49,179 bases of DNA from Rhodoferax sp. (GCA_013791765.1 VMTC01000032.1:1-49179); one strand, 5' to 3'; counted from the stretch's first letter, positions 1-8,536 are shown. Program-made: numbers and translations. The notes: generated by a model from the sequence alone, not told the origin.

Positions 1-125
1 ACCCACCACCGTGATATCAACCCCGATCCAATAGACGCACTTAAGTGCTTCGGAAATGAACCATTGATCTGAAGCCCAAATCGCCTTGAATCGCACCCGG
101 TTGTGGCATCGGCAGATCAGCGCCA

Positions 126-166
<41 letters not shown>

Positions 167-210
167 CGCTGTCAAAATTCTGTAAGCCGTGCCTGCGAGG
201 ATGAACTGTG

Positions 211-286
211 GGGCCGGTAGCTCAGATGGGAGAGCGCTGCGTTCGCAATGCAGAGGTCAGGAGTTCGATCCTCCTTCGGTCCACCA
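211..286 (+). tRNA. tRNA-Ala (anticodon CGC)
   Basis: The 76-base sequence folds as a full cloverleaf. The acceptor stem pairs GGGCCGG with TCGGTCC (two G-T pairs). The D arm has GCTC/GAGC. The anticodon stem CTGCG/TGCAG carries loop TTCGCAA, so the anticodon is CGC and the tRNA reads GCG alanine codons. The T arm is AGGAG-TTCGATC-CTCCT. The discriminator is A and the CCA end is encoded. It stands alone, convergent with the FMN-protein gene that ends at 378. Confidence 0.95.
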
Positions 287-377
287 TCCAGATCAAGCAG
301 TCAGCTCCACCCTAGACGATGCTCTGGCTGAAGCACTACTCAGAACGTCGATAGCGGGTCACCCGCCGGGCCAAGAA

Positions 378-938
378 TTAGGGCACGCGCCATTCCCATG
401 TATTTGCGCCAAACACCGCACGGCGGTGGCCGCTGCGACCGAGTTCCAGCCAATCTATATGCTGCACCTGCGCAGTCAGCACAGCCAGGTGGTGCGCGCT
501 CGTCTGTATGCCGGGCATGCCGGGCGCAATGGGCAGCGCATCTCCTGGCGCGCTGGCAGACAAATAGTCGCCCGCCGCTGCGGATTGGCTCACCTGGGCC
601 CAGGCTTGCTCGACTTCTGGCCCGGTGGTTTGGGCCGACATGTCTGCCTGCACCCGCAACTGCCAGCCCAATCGCTTGCTCCAGAACACCAATGTGACGC
701 CAGAGTTGGCGGCTAACTCGGCTACTTTGGGGCTGCGCCTATCGGTGTAGAAGGTTAGGCGCTCAAGCGTGGCATTTGAATGACGCAGCACCACGGTACG
801 CGCTTGAGGCCCCCCTTGAGCCCCGATAGTGGCGAGCACCGGCGTGCGCCATTCGTGCTGGCGGTCTTGTGTGGCGCGCTGTAATTCATGCCAAATCTGG
901 TGGCGCAATTCGGCCTCGGTCAGTAGTGGGGTTTTCAT
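378..938 (-). CDS. Pyridoxamine 5'-phosphate oxidase-related FMN-binding protein
   Basis: This 186-residue cytosolic protein resembles the small FMN-binding split-barrel family related to pyridoxamine phosphate oxidase (Alr4036-like). Visible landmarks are an early EWRTPVLATI strand (about residues 30-39), the flavin-contact stretch ARTVVLR near residues 46-52, FYTDRRSPK near 63-71, VTLVFW near 81-86, and a C-terminal WEWRVP. The length matches the PdxH-like fold but the substrate cannot be read from the sequence, so I do not call it PdxH. Its start overlaps the stop of the upstream phosphatase gene by 4 bases (ATGA), so the two are probably translationally coupled. It is the last gene of a three-gene reverse-strand cluster starting with the FAS1 gene. 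Confidence 0.75.
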   Translation of the reverse strand: MKTPLLTEAELRHQIWHELQRATQDRQHEWRTPVLATIGAQGGPQARTVVLRHSNATLERLTFYTDRRSPKVAELAANSGVTLVFWSKRLGWQLRVQADMSAQTTGPEVEQAWAQVSQSAAAGDYLSASAPGDALPIAPGMPGIQTSAHHLAVLTAQVQHIDWLELGRSGHRRAVFGANTWEWRVP

Positions 939-1507
939 GGCGTGATGCGCCCCAGCACCTTGAGATCACGCCCCCGCAGCGCAATGACAACGCCTTCAGC
1001 GGAGTTCGGCACGATACCGGTCAGGGCCGTGATGTTGAGCTGATGGGACACAACCACCAGCACCCCCGAACCGCGCCACGAGGCCAGCAAGTCCAACGCT
1101 GCGCGGGTCTGAGCAGGACCTCGCTCTGGCGCATTAAAAAATGAGTTGAACAGGGGTTGATCGGTGCGCTTCCCAGGGAAAGCCAGGTCGGCGGTTTCAC
1201 GTGTGCGGCACCACTGGGAGCTCCAGACGATGGTGACTTCTATGCCACGGCGTTGAAACGCTTCACCAATGCGCAGTGACTGGGCCCGCCCATCAACGCT
1301 CAGGTTACGTTGTGTTGGGCAGTCGCTAAGTTGAAAGCCTGCCGGGTCACCACCACCCGGCGCCAGCGCGTGGCGAAACAGCACGATGGCACCGGGGGTG
1401 ACGCTTGACCACAGGTCTTTGGCATTGACTGGCACGGCACAAAGCGCGACCGCCCATGCCACGAAAAGGCAGCGCACCAAGCGGTGCCAAGTGTTTGCTT
1501 CAGCCAT
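935..1507 (-). CDS. Exported histidine phosphatase family protein
   Basis: This 190-residue protein has an N-terminal signal-like segment (about residues 10-29, ending VNAK), so it probably acts in the periplasm. Histidine phosphatase landmarks are present. The phosphohistidine motif is R45-H46, written FRHALAPG with Ala where the family usually has Gly. A second arginine cluster WCRTRET lies near 99-105, and a second histidine sits in VVVSHQLN (H155). These residues make a phosphomonoesterase of the SixA/Ais type plausible; the substrate is unknown. The gene lies 17 bases after the FAS1 gene and overlaps the next gene by 4 bases, which points to one operon. Confidence 0.75.
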   Translation of the reverse strand: MAEANTWHRLVRCLFVAWAVALCAVPVNAKDLWSSVTPGAIVLFRHALAPGGGDPAGFQLSDCPTQRNLSVDGRAQSLRIGEAFQRRGIEVTIVWSSQWCRTRETADLAFPGKRTDQPLFNSFFNAPERGPAQTRAALDLLASWRGSGVLVVVSHQLNITALTGIVPNSAEGVVIALRGRDLKVLGRITP

Positions 1508-1524
1508 TGCCTTGGGTATGAGAC

Positions 1525-1986
1525 TTATTTGGGCATGACGACGGTGTCGATGACGTGGATGACGCCGTTGTCGGCCACGATGTCAGTTTTTAACACGTTG
1601 GCGTTGTTGACCTTGACGCCATCCATGGTGGTCACTGTCAATTCTGAGCCTTGAACGGTCTTGACTTTGCCAGCCTTCACATCAGCAGCCATGACTTTGC
1701 CTGCGACCACGTGGTAGGTCAGTACCGCCGTTAGTTTGGCTTTGTCTTTGTCTTTGAGCAAAGCGTCAAGATCAGCTTTTGGGATTTTGGCAAAGGCGTC
1801 GTCCGTGGGGGCAAAAACAGTAAATGGCCCCTTGCCCTTGAGCGTGTCTACCAAGCCCGCAGCCGTCAATGCCGTGGTGAGGGTCTTAAAATTGCCCGCG
1901 CTTATGGCGGTGTCAACGATGTCTTTTGCTTGGGCAGAAAGTACAAAACCAAGAGAAAGTAAAGATGCAATGAGGGCTTTTTTCAC
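1525..1986 (-). CDS. Secreted fasciclin (FAS1) domain protein
   Basis: This 153-residue protein has a clean signal peptide ([20 protein letters not shown], cleaved before KD) and then one FAS1 domain. The family motifs appear in order: H1 block [12 protein letters not shown] (about residues 56-67), the YH motif in TYHVVAG (about 91-97), and the H2 block [14 protein letters not shown] at the C terminus. Single-domain bacterial FAS1 proteins are exported and usually linked to adhesion or envelope functions; the ligand here is unknown. It is the first gene of a cluster with the phosphatase and FMN protein. Upstream, 1987-2244, holds its probable promoter, with a perfect TTTAAAAC/GTTTTAAA inverted repeat. 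Confidence 0.9.
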   Translation of the reverse strand: MKKALIASLLSLGFVLSAQAKDIVDTAISAGNFKTLTTALTAAGLVDTLKGKGPFTVFAPTDDAFAKIPKADLDALLKDKDKAKLTAVLTYHVVAGKVMAADVKAGKVKTVQGSELTVTTMDGVKVNNANVLKTDIVADNGVIHVIDTVVMPK

Positions 1987-2066
1987 AATGTTCTCCAGAT
2001 AAGGATAAGGTCATCAAACTCCGCCAAAAATGTGGCGCAACCGGACTTTACCGGTAATCGATAACA

Positions 2067-2088
2067 TTTAAAACTATGTGGTTTTAAA
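2067..2088. promoter_or_regulatory. Inverted repeat upstream of FAS1 gene
   Basis: TTTAAAAC and GTTTTAAA form a perfect 8-base inverted repeat with a 6-base spacer, about 80 bases upstream of the FAS1 start codon. The surrounding 60 bases are AT-rich against a GC-rich background, as expected for a promoter. A regulator site is an inference. I could not assign convincing -35/-10 hexamers. Confidence 0.4.
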
Positions 2089-2244
2089 AAATACCAATCG
2101 GTAAGTTTTTAACCTTATCTGGCTGTGGTGGGGGTCGATGGCACTGCAACGCGAGCTCGCGCAGTTGCACAGGGGTGCCAACGCCAGTGCCCGGCATGCG
2201 TTGTCGAGGTCATAGGGGTGGAGCCCTGCTGTGCTTTTATGCAG

Positions 2245-2976
2245 CTACCAGTGCAGCCGCTCACCGGTGTAGGAAAAAAAGCTGCCGGTGTCGGCAGGCG
2301 TCAATTGCGCCAGTGCGTTGAGCATGTCGGCTGCGGCATCTGGCGCGGCGCGACCAATCTGCTCGCCCTTGAAAGGCTTGGACAGCCCGGTGTTCACCGT
2401 GCCGGGGTGCAGGCTGACCAGCACCGCCTGCGGGTTACTGCGTTTGACCTCGATGGCGGCTGTTTTTAGCAGCATGTTCAGCGCCGCTTTGGAGGCCCGG
2501 TAGCTGTACCAGCCGCCCAGGCGATTGTCTTCAATGCTGCCCACCTTGGCCGAGAGCAGCGCCAGCACGCCACGTTCGGCCGCAAGCAATGGGGCGAAGT
2601 GGCGCAGCACCAAGGCCGGGCCGAAGGTATTGGTGCGAAAGGTGGCTTCCAGCTGGGTGTAATTGAGGTCGCCCAGTTTTTTTTCGGGCATGAAGGCGCT
2701 ACTGTGCAGCAGACCAGCCGCATTGATGATGAGGTGAAACTTGCCACCCGCCTGCACAGCCTTGGCCGCGCTGGCAATGCTGGCCTCGTCGTCAAAATCA
2801 ATGCGGGGGCTGGAGCTGCGGTGCAGGCCCAGCACTGCCGCGCAGCGCGGCTCATTGGCCAGGTGCTGCACCATGGCCTGGCCGATGCTGCCACTGGCTC
2901 CGATGACCAGGGCGCGAAATCCGCTAGGGAACGAAGTCAGGTCCGGGGCTTGGGCTGGTGCTGGGCTTGGGTCCAT
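2245..2976 (-). CDS. SDR family NAD(P)-dependent oxidoreductase
   Basis: This 243-residue cytosolic protein is a classical short-chain dehydrogenase. The nucleotide-binding loop GASGSIG is at residues 26-32, NAAG near 85-88, the catalytic serine in LLSAKVGS near 142, and the YxxxK pair is Y159-K163 in YSYRASKAAL. It is followed by the HPGTVNTGLSKPF segment typical of the CsgA/sniffer-like subgroup. The first 20 residues are proline-rich and precede the Rossmann fold, so the true start might be slightly downstream. The gene lies 145 bases after the binding-protein gene and probably has its own expression. The substrate is not predictable. Confidence 0.85.
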   Translation of the reverse strand: MDPSPAPAQAPDLTSFPSGFRALVIGASGSIGQAMVQHLANEPRCAAVLGLHRSSSPRIDFDDEASIASAAKAVQAGGKFHLIINAAGLLHSSAFMPEKKLGDLNYTQLEATFRTNTFGPALVLRHFAPLLAAERGVLALLSAKVGSIEDNRLGGWYSYRASKAALNMLLKTAAIEVKRSNPQAVLVSLHPGTVNTGLSKPFKGEQIGRAAPDAAADMLNALAQLTPADTGSFFSYTGERLHW

Positions 2977-3121
2977 TGGTTTTCATGCCTCTCAAGTCGT
3001 TGATTATTAACTTCTGTCAGGGCAACACTCCGTGTACCAGCTCAAGCCCATCACCACCGGCATGCTCAAGAAGCGCCGGGGCCTGCTCTGCCCGCAGCCT
3101 TGCCTCAATGACCCCCCAATC

Positions 3122-4279
3122 TCAGTTCAGCGCGGCGCGTACATCGTCCTTGTAGGTGTAGAGCGTGACGCTTGGCGTGGTCAATTCGCCTTTCGCCGTG
3201 AATGCGATGTTGGCGGTGACCCCCTTGTAATGCGTCTTGCCGATGAACGGGACATAGGCCTTGGGGTCGACCGAGTTGGCGCGCTTCATGGCGTCCACCA
3301 GCACAAAGGTCGCGTCATAGGCGTAGGGGCTGTAGATCTGGAATTGGCCCGGAAAGCGATCGTCGTACTTCTTCTTCCAGGCAAGGCCGCCCTGCATCTT
3401 CTGCACCGAGGCGCCGCCGGTGGCGCAGGTCACGTTTTTGAGCGTGCCGGCCTTGGCTGAGAGTTCAGGCAACTTCTCGGTGCACAAAGCATCGCCACCG
3501 AAGTATTTGACGTTTGCCATGCCCAACTGCTCCATCTGGCGCAGCATGGGGCCAGCCTGGGCGTCCAGGCCACCGTAGAAGATGGCGTCGGGTTTTTTGC
3601 TCTTGATGGCAGTCAGAATCGCCATGAAGTCGGTCGCCTTGTCGTTGGTGAACTCCTGTGCCACGACGCGCATGCCTTTTTGTTGGGCCGTGGCCTTGAA
3701 CACATCGGCCAGGCCCTGGCCATAAGCGGTGCGGTCGTCGATGACGGCGACAGTCTTGAGCTTGAGCGCGTCATGGGCAAAGTACGCCAGCGCCGCGCCC
3801 AGCGCGTTGTCGTTGGCGATCAGGCGAAAGGTCGTGGGGTAGCCGTGCTTGGTCACGTCCGGGTTGGTGGCCGCAGCCGTGATGTGCGGCAGGCCGCACT
3901 TGGCGTAAACCGAGGAAGCAGGGATGGTGGTGCCCGACTGCAGATGGCCGACCACGCCCGCCACCTTGGAGTCGCACAGCTTCTGCGCTACCGTGGTGGC
4001 CTGGCGCGGATCACCAGCATCGTCCTCGGCGGCCAGCTCAAATTTGATCTTCTTGCCGCCAATCACCAGCGCCTGCGTGTTGAGTTCGTCGATGGCGAGG
4101 CGCACGCCGTTTTCGGTGTCCTTGCCGATATGGGCAATGCCGCCCGACGTGGGTCCGGCGTGGGCGATGCGCACAACCTGGACCTCCTGGGCAAAGGCTG
4201 CAGCAGCGGTCAGGCACAGTGCTGCCGCGGTTGTCAGGCGAAGTGAAATGGAACACGTGTTGGCAAGTTTCATGGTCAT
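3122..4279 (-). CDS. Branched-chain amino acid type ABC transporter substrate-binding protein
   Basis: This 385-residue protein starts with a signal peptide (about residues 1-30, ending AAAFAQ) and continues as a type I periplasmic binding protein of the LivJ/LivK (Peripla_BP_6) family. Typical stretches are VRIAHAGPTSGGIAHIGKD near the mature N terminus, the lobe-one segment KVAGVVGHLQSGTTIPAS, and DAIFYGGLDAQAGPMLRQM. Ligands of the family are branched-chain amino acids, amides or related small molecules; which one cannot be said. No permease or ATPase genes lie beside it, so it must use a transporter encoded elsewhere. Two ATGs (4279 and 4273) are possible starts; neither has a strong ribosome site. 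Confidence 0.85.
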   Translation of the reverse strand: MTMKLANTCSISLRLTTAAALCLTAAAAFAQEVQVVRIAHAGPTSGGIAHIGKDTENGVRLAIDELNTQALVIGGKKIKFELAAEDDAGDPRQATTVAQKLCDSKVAGVVGHLQSGTTIPASSVYAKCGLPHITAAATNPDVTKHGYPTTFRLIANDNALGAALAYFAHDALKLKTVAVIDDRTAYGQGLADVFKATAQQKGMRVVAQEFTNDKATDFMAILTAIKSKKPDAIFYGGLDAQAGPMLRQMEQLGMANVKYFGGDALCTEKLPELSAKAGTLKNVTCATGGASVQKMQGGLAWKKKYDDRFPGQFQIYSPYAYDATFVLVDAMKRANSVDPKAYVPFIGKTHYKGVTANIAFTAKGELTTPSVTLYTYKDDVRAALN

Positions 4280-4348
4280 TGATCCGGCTTTCAGGTAGAA
4301 AATAGGGCACCAGGGTTTACCCTGACACGCTCATGTTACTACCTGCCT

Positions 4349-4393
4349 CTCTGGCGCTGCTGCATCCGCAATCGACGTGGTAGCCAACGCCGC
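4349..4393. repeat. Dispersed repeat, copy A (partner at 8486-8530)
   Basis: A 45-base stretch that matches 8486-8530 at 38 positions in the same orientation (84 percent). The shared core reads GCTGCATCCGCA then TCGAC then TGG. Both copies lie outside genes, this one about 70 bases upstream of the binding-protein start. Most differences are transitions. It may be a fragment of a larger decayed element. Confidence 0.5.
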
Positions 4394-4808
4394 AAAATCC
4401 ACAGCAAATCAGACTGGAAACTGTGCGTAGGTGTGGTTTGTGAGGCCCCTTTTGCGCTGCATACTCGGGTTCGTGCGTTTGAATTTTTTATCCGTTTCCA
4501 CTCTCCGAATCGGAGTGGGGTTCCTGCGCCTACCGATGCTGAATATCGACCGACAGATTCATCCATTCAATTTTTGAACACCACTAAAAACCGTGCGGGG
4601 TGACCCAATCCCATGATGTGCGCAAATTGCTTGAGTTTTCAATTTCTGATCTAGTAAGAATTCAAGAGATTGAATTGCCGGGTGTGGCCGCCGGTGCGAA
4701 CAGGCATGAATTTGCTCGTTCTCCGAATTGGTCTTTTGAACGCCCACTGATAGTCGCCGTTCGCAGCCCGTTTGGCAGCGCTGACAGAGCTATTTGCAGA
4801 GGACGAAC

Positions 4809-4937
4809 CTATAGCGATGACGTTATTTCGGTGCCGCCCAGATCAAACACCGTCACCGTCTGCACAAGCTCCTGCGCCTGGCTCTTCAGGCTGCTCGCGG
4901 CCGCCGCCATTTCCTCGACGAGCGCGGCGTTTTGCTG
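4809..4937 (-). pseudogene. Methyl-accepting chemotaxis protein, C-terminal remnant
   Basis: The reverse strand encodes QQNAALVEEMAAAASSLK followed by SQAQELVQTVTVFDL and then a short tail to a stop. This is the characteristic last segment of the signalling hairpin of betaproteobacterial chemoreceptors. Upstream the frame is lost: GAACAAGCCGCCAGCAAAAC looks like the usual DQATQQN coding sequence with one base missing. No HAMP or transmembrane part is present, and a stop lies just upstream. I read it as the leftover end of a deleted receptor gene. The region between it and the betaine transporter shows no other receptor sequence. Confidence 0.6.
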
Positions 4938-5276
4938 GCGGCTTGTTCGATGATGGCCTTGTTGTCGCCAAGATTGATGATTCAGGCATTGACCTTGCCA
5001 TTGACGATAAAGACGACGCCGTGGCCGGTGAACAGGTGTGGATTTTCTTGCACATTTGGCATATGAATCACATTTGATATTCTTGAAAAAGAGAGAGAAA
5101 CTGGTTAATAATGCATTTGTACAAAGACAATTTGTCCATCTTTTCAACCCTTTCGATCCTCGACACAGCCCGCCTTATGGCGTTGTAGGTCCTTATTTTT
5201 TGCGCTGTCTTCAGCGCTTCTTGACACGCAGGGCTGTCGTGCTCGCCGCCTAACTTAAATTTTTTCTGGAGATGCC

Positions 5277-6329
5277 ATGAAACATTCACCACAACTCACC
5301 TTGACAGTTCTCGCCGCTGCCATTGCTTTGGCCGCTTGCAGCAAAAAAGAAGAAGCGCCGGTGGCCGTGGCTCCTGCAGCTGCTACGGCCACGGCACCCC
5401 AAGCCTGCGGCAAGGTGACGGTGGCCAACATGAACTGGCAATCTGCCGAGGTGTTGGCCCACATTGATAAGCTCATCCTGAGCAGCGGTTACGGTTGCGA
5501 GGTGGAACTGGTGCCCGGCGACACCATGCCCACACTGACCGCCATGATGGAAAAAGGCAAGCCCGACGTGGCGCCCGAAGCCTGGGTTAACGCTGTACGT
5601 GAGCCACTGGATGCTGCCGTGAAGGCGGGTCGTTTGCATTACGCCGCCGAGGCCCTGACAGACGGTGGCATTGAGGGCTGGTGGATTCCCAAGTACCTGG
5701 CCGACGCCCACCCCGAGATCAAAACCATTGACGACGCCCTGAAGCAACCCAAGCTCTTCCCGGCCCCTGAGGTCAAGGACAAGGGCGGAATTTACAACTG
5801 CCCGGCCGGCTGGAATTGCCAGCTCACCACCGGTGCCGCTTTCAAGGCCTGGGGTGCTGCAGACAAGGGCTTTGTGCTGGTCAACACCGGCTCGGCGGCC
5901 GGGCTTGATGGCTCGATTGCCAAAGCCTATGAGCGCAAGCAGGGCTGGCTGGGCTATTACTGGGCACCCACATCGATCCTGGGCAAGTACGAAATGGTCA
6001 AGCTCGACGCCGGCGTGCCGGTCGACAAAAAAGGCTTTGAGGGTTGCAACACCAAGGTGGACTGCGAGAAACCCGTCAAAAGCGACTGGCCCAAAGCGGT
6101 GGTCTTTACCGTGATCACAGACAGCTTCAAGAAGGCCGGGGGCCCAGCCATCGACTACCTGGAAGCGCGCAGCTGGCGTAACGATACCGTCAACCAGTTG
6201 CTGGCCTGGATGAGCGACAACCAAGCCACTGGCGAAGACGGTGCCAAGTACTTCCTGAAGTCGCACCCAGAAATTTGGACCACTTGGGTCAGCCCTGAGG
6301 TGGCCGGAAAAGTCAAAGCCAGTCTTTGA
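5277..6329 (+). CDS. proX: Glycine betaine/choline-type ABC transporter substrate-binding lipoprotein
   Basis: This 350-residue protein is an OpuAC/ProX-family binding protein for quaternary amines such as glycine betaine, choline or proline betaine. The first 21 residues are a lipoprotein signal with lipobox LAAC (lipidated C21). An Ala/Pro/Val linker starting SKKEEAPVAV follows, and then the binding domain (from about ACGKVTVANMNWQSAEV). Landmarks are PDVAPEAWVNAV, GWWIPKYLA and GYYWAPTSILGKYEMVKL, whose aromatic residues fit a cation-pi pocket. Several cysteines (YNCPAGWNC, GCNTKVDC) suggest disulfides. It opens an operon with ProW and ProV genes. Its anchor is nearly the same as that of PotF at 30193-31353. 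The exact ligand is inferred. Confidence 0.88.
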   Translation: MKHSPQLTLTVLAAAIALAACSKKEEAPVAVAPAAATATAPQACGKVTVANMNWQSAEVLAHIDKLILSSGYGCEVELVPGDTMPTLTAMMEKGKPDVAPEAWVNAVREPLDAAVKAGRLHYAAEALTDGGIEGWWIPKYLADAHPEIKTIDDALKQPKLFPAPEVKDKGGIYNCPAGWNCQLTTGAAFKAWGAADKGFVLVNTGSAAGLDGSIAKAYERKQGWLGYYWAPTSILGKYEMVKLDAGVPVDKKGFEGCNTKVDCEKPVKSDWPKAVVFTVITDSFKKAGGPAIDYLEARSWRNDTVNQLLAWMSDNQATGEDGAKYFLKSHPEIWTTWVSPEVAGKVKASL

Positions 6330-6334
6330 GCGCC

Positions 6335-7222
6335 ATGAGTACCCTGGTTGAATTCCCCACCATGGGTGCTGAGCAGCTCAGCAGCTTGCGGCGCTTCATC
6401 GACGGCGGTTTCAGAACCTTCTCACGCGAATACGGTGAAACGCTGGAGCGCCTGTTTGATCCGCTGCGGGAGTTCCTGATCTTCTCGGAGCGCCTTATGA
6501 CCCAGTCGCCCTGGCCGCTGGTGATCGGGGCCATTGCCCTGATTGCCTGGCTGGCCTCGCGCTCCTGGAAAATCACGCTCGGCACGGTGCTGACACTGCT
6601 CGCTATTGGCTACTTTGGCATGTGGATCGACACCATGAAGACGGTCTCGATGATCTTTGTCTGCACGGTGGTGGCGCTGGTGTTGGGCCTGCCGATTGGC
6701 ATTGCCATGAGCCGCTGGGACCGCCTGCAGCGCGCCATCAACCCGGCACTCGATGTGATGCAGACCATGCCCAGCTTTGTCTACCTGATTCCGGTGGTGA
6801 TGCTGCTGGGTATTGGCCGGGTGGCGGGCATGATTGCGGTGGTGGTATATGCCATACCGCCGGTCATTCGCTTTACCAACCTGGGCATTCGTCTGGTCAG
6901 CAAAGACCTGCTGGAGGCTGCCGATGCCTTTGGTGCCTCGATGTGGCAAAAAATGTTCAGAGTGCAACTGCCGCTGGCGCTGCCCACCATCATGGCCGGC
7001 ATCAACCAGACCATCATGCTGTCGCTGGCCATGGTGGTGATCGCCTCGATGATTGGCGTGCAGGGCCTGGGGCAACCGGTGCTCAAGGCCATTGCCAACC
7101 AGTACTTCACCATGGGCATGTTCAACGGCCTGGCGATTGTCGGCATTGCCATTATTTTTGACCGCGTGTCGCAAACCTACGGCAAGCGCCTGCAAAAACA
7201 CCTGGAGGTGGTGCATGGTTGA
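6335..7222 (+). CDS. proW: Glycine betaine/proline-type ABC transporter permease ProW
   Basis: This 295-residue inner-membrane protein is the permease of the betaine importer. After a roughly 55-residue amphipathic N-terminal part come five to six hydrophobic segments (starting WPLVIGAIALIAWLA). The ABC-importer coupling loop is visible as EAADAFGASMWQKMFRVQLPLALPTIMAGINQ, the EAA motif that contacts ProV. MQTMPSFVYLIPVVML is a typical ProW membrane segment. I chose the ATG at 6335. A TTG at 6326 overlaps the stop of the binding-protein gene and is the alternative. The ProV start overlaps its end by 8 bases, so the operon is tightly coupled. Confidence 0.9.
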   Translation: MSTLVEFPTMGAEQLSSLRRFIDGGFRTFSREYGETLERLFDPLREFLIFSERLMTQSPWPLVIGAIALIAWLASRSWKITLGTVLTLLAIGYFGMWIDTMKTVSMIFVCTVVALVLGLPIGIAMSRWDRLQRAINPALDVMQTMPSFVYLIPVVMLLGIGRVAGMIAVVVYAIPPVIRFTNLGIRLVSKDLLEAADAFGASMWQKMFRVQLPLALPTIMAGINQTIMLSLAMVVIASMIGVQGLGQPVLKAIANQYFTMGMFNGLAIVGIAIIFDRVSQTYGKRLQKHLEVVHG

Positions 7223-8327
7223 GCAACTGAGCCCCGTGCCAGTGGCAACGCCCACGGTGACAACAACGCCGGACGCCACACCCAGCAATGCGGTGGGCAT
7301 TTCCATTAAGCACCTGTACAAAATCTTTGGCCCCAACCCGGCACAACACCTGGCTGCGGTGCAACAAGGCATGAGCAAGCAGGTGCTGCGCGATGAGCAC
7401 GGCCATGTGCTGGGCCTGCGCGACATCAACATCGACATGCCCGCGGGCGGCATTCAGGTGGTGATGGGGCTGTCGGGCTCAGGCAAAAGCACCCTGATCC
7501 GGCACATCAACCGGCTGATCGAGCCCACCGCCGGCGAGCTCTGGGCAGGCGAGCAAAATGTGATGGTCATGAGCGCCGGTGAATTGCGCCGCTTCAGGCG
7601 CGAACGCACCGCCATGGTGTTCCAGAACTTCGCCCTGTTTCCGCACCTGACAGTGCAGGAAAACACCGAATACGGCCTGCAGGTGCAGCACGTGGCGCAC
7701 AAAAAACGCCGCGACGCCGCTGCCCGCTGGATTGAGCGCGTGGGCCTCAAGGGCTACGAAGACAACTACCCCAACCAGCTCTCAGGCGGCATGCAGCAGC
7801 GCGTGGGCCTGGCCCGCGCGCTGACCAACGACGCGCCGATTTTGCTGATGGACGAGGCTTTTTCGGCACTCGACCCGATGATCCGCAGCGACATGCAGTC
7901 GGTGCTGCTCGATATTCAGCAAGAGCTTGGCAAAACCATCGTTTTCATCACCCACGACCTGGAAGAAGCGCTGCGCCTGGGCGACCGCATTGCCATTCTG
8001 CGCGATGGTGAAGTCATTCAGCAGGGCACCGGGCAGCAAATCGTGCTCAAGCCCGCAGACGACTACATCAGCAGCTTCATCAAGGACGTGAACCGCGGTC
8101 GCGTGATCCGCTGCCGCACCTTGATGACCCCCGGCGTCACGGTGGACGGCCCCAGTGTGGACGCCAGCCTGGTGCTTGAAGAAGTGGCACGCGTGCTCAG
8201 CGCCGAGGGCAAGGACGCCGCCAACGTGACCAACAGCCGCGGCAAGCTGTTGGGCAGCATCACGATGAATGACCTGATCGCCGCCATGGTGCCACCCAAG
8301 ACGGGCGCAACAACTGAACCGGATTGA
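7215..8327 (+). CDS. proV: Glycine betaine/proline-type ABC transporter ATP-binding protein ProV
   Basis: This 370-residue ATPase powers the betaine importer on the cytoplasmic face. Walker A is GLSGSGKS, the Q-loop is FQNFALFPHL, the signature is LSGGMQQR, Walker B is ILLMDEAFSALD, and the H-loop is ITHDLEEAL. All are intact. The FGPNPAQHLA lead-in before the core is typical of ProV. The C-terminal part (from about CRTLMTPGVTVDG) looks like a single, short CBS-like region ending MNDLIAAM; ProV/OpuA proteins often have two CBS repeats for osmosensing. The start at ATG 7215 overlaps proW by 8 bases. A longer frame starting at 7053 is a shadow inside proW. Osmotic control is a family property, not shown here. 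Confidence 0.92.
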   Translation: MVEQLSPVPVATPTVTTTPDATPSNAVGISIKHLYKIFGPNPAQHLAAVQQGMSKQVLRDEHGHVLGLRDINIDMPAGGIQVVMGLSGSGKSTLIRHINRLIEPTAGELWAGEQNVMVMSAGELRRFRRERTAMVFQNFALFPHLTVQENTEYGLQVQHVAHKKRRDAAARWIERVGLKGYEDNYPNQLSGGMQQRVGLARALTNDAPILLMDEAFSALDPMIRSDMQSVLLDIQQELGKTIVFITHDLEEALRLGDRIAILRDGEVIQQGTGQQIVLKPADDYISSFIKDVNRGRVIRCRTLMTPGVTVDGPSVDASLVLEEVARVLSAEGKDAANVTNSRGKLLGSITMNDLIAAMVPPKTGATTEPD

Positions 8328-8350
8328 TGTTTGCCTTGACCGAGCCCTAA

Positions 8351-8370
8351 GCTGCGGTTGATGCCGCAGC
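8351..8370. other. Hairpin after the betaine transporter operon
   Basis: GCTGCGG and CCGCAGC form a perfect 7-base stem with a 6-base loop, 23 bases after the proV stop. It is nested in a weaker outer pairing (TGACC/GGTCA). No T-run follows on either strand, so it is not a classical intrinsic terminator. It may end transcription with Rho or protect the mRNA 3' end between the convergent proV and nrdG genes. Confidence 0.4.
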
Positions 8371-8485
8371 GGGTCAGTCGCATCGACGTCAAGGGGCCGC
8401 ATCGGCCCGTCAGGTCCTGGGTAAGCTGCGAATTCGCTGACCCGGCGTTTCGCGCCATGTCGGCAGGGCTGCAAAGGCCGACCCG

Positions 8486-8530
8486 CTCTGGCGCGGCTGC
8501 ATCCGCAGTCGACATGGCAGTCAGTGCCGC
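8486..8530. repeat. Dispersed repeat, copy B (partner at 4349-4393)
   Basis: Second copy of the 45-base segment described at 4349-4393, same orientation, 38 of 45 bases identical. It lies just beyond the nrdG stop, in the convergent gap between proV and nrdG. Confidence 0.5.
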
Positions 8531-8536
8531 TGACGC

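Larger units (their letters stand above)
4280..5276. other. Gene-poor region with decayed sequence
   Basis: About 1 kb with no convincing intact gene on either strand. It contains the promoter side of the binding-protein gene, a 45-base segment shared with 8486-8530, a hairpin CCACTC...GAGTGG near 4498-4518, and a chemoreceptor C-terminal remnant at 4809-4937. Directly upstream of that remnant, on the reverse strand, is a short reading stretch (roughly 4985-5048) interrupted by a TGA stop that I could not identify. The last 100 bases should hold the promoter of the betaine transporter operon. A TTGACA lies near 5221, but I see no partner -10 at the right distance. Confidence 0.6.

Noticed and set aside
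1-96. A reverse-strand frame open to the left edge, from a GTG at 96 (32 codons)
   Set aside because: Hydrophobic and gene-like in parts, but too short, without ribosome site or known motif. It could be the start of a gene outside the window.
8328-8536. A possible small gene in the gap between proV and nrdG
   Set aside because: Open frames on both strands have no motif. The gap holds a hairpin and a repeat copy instead.
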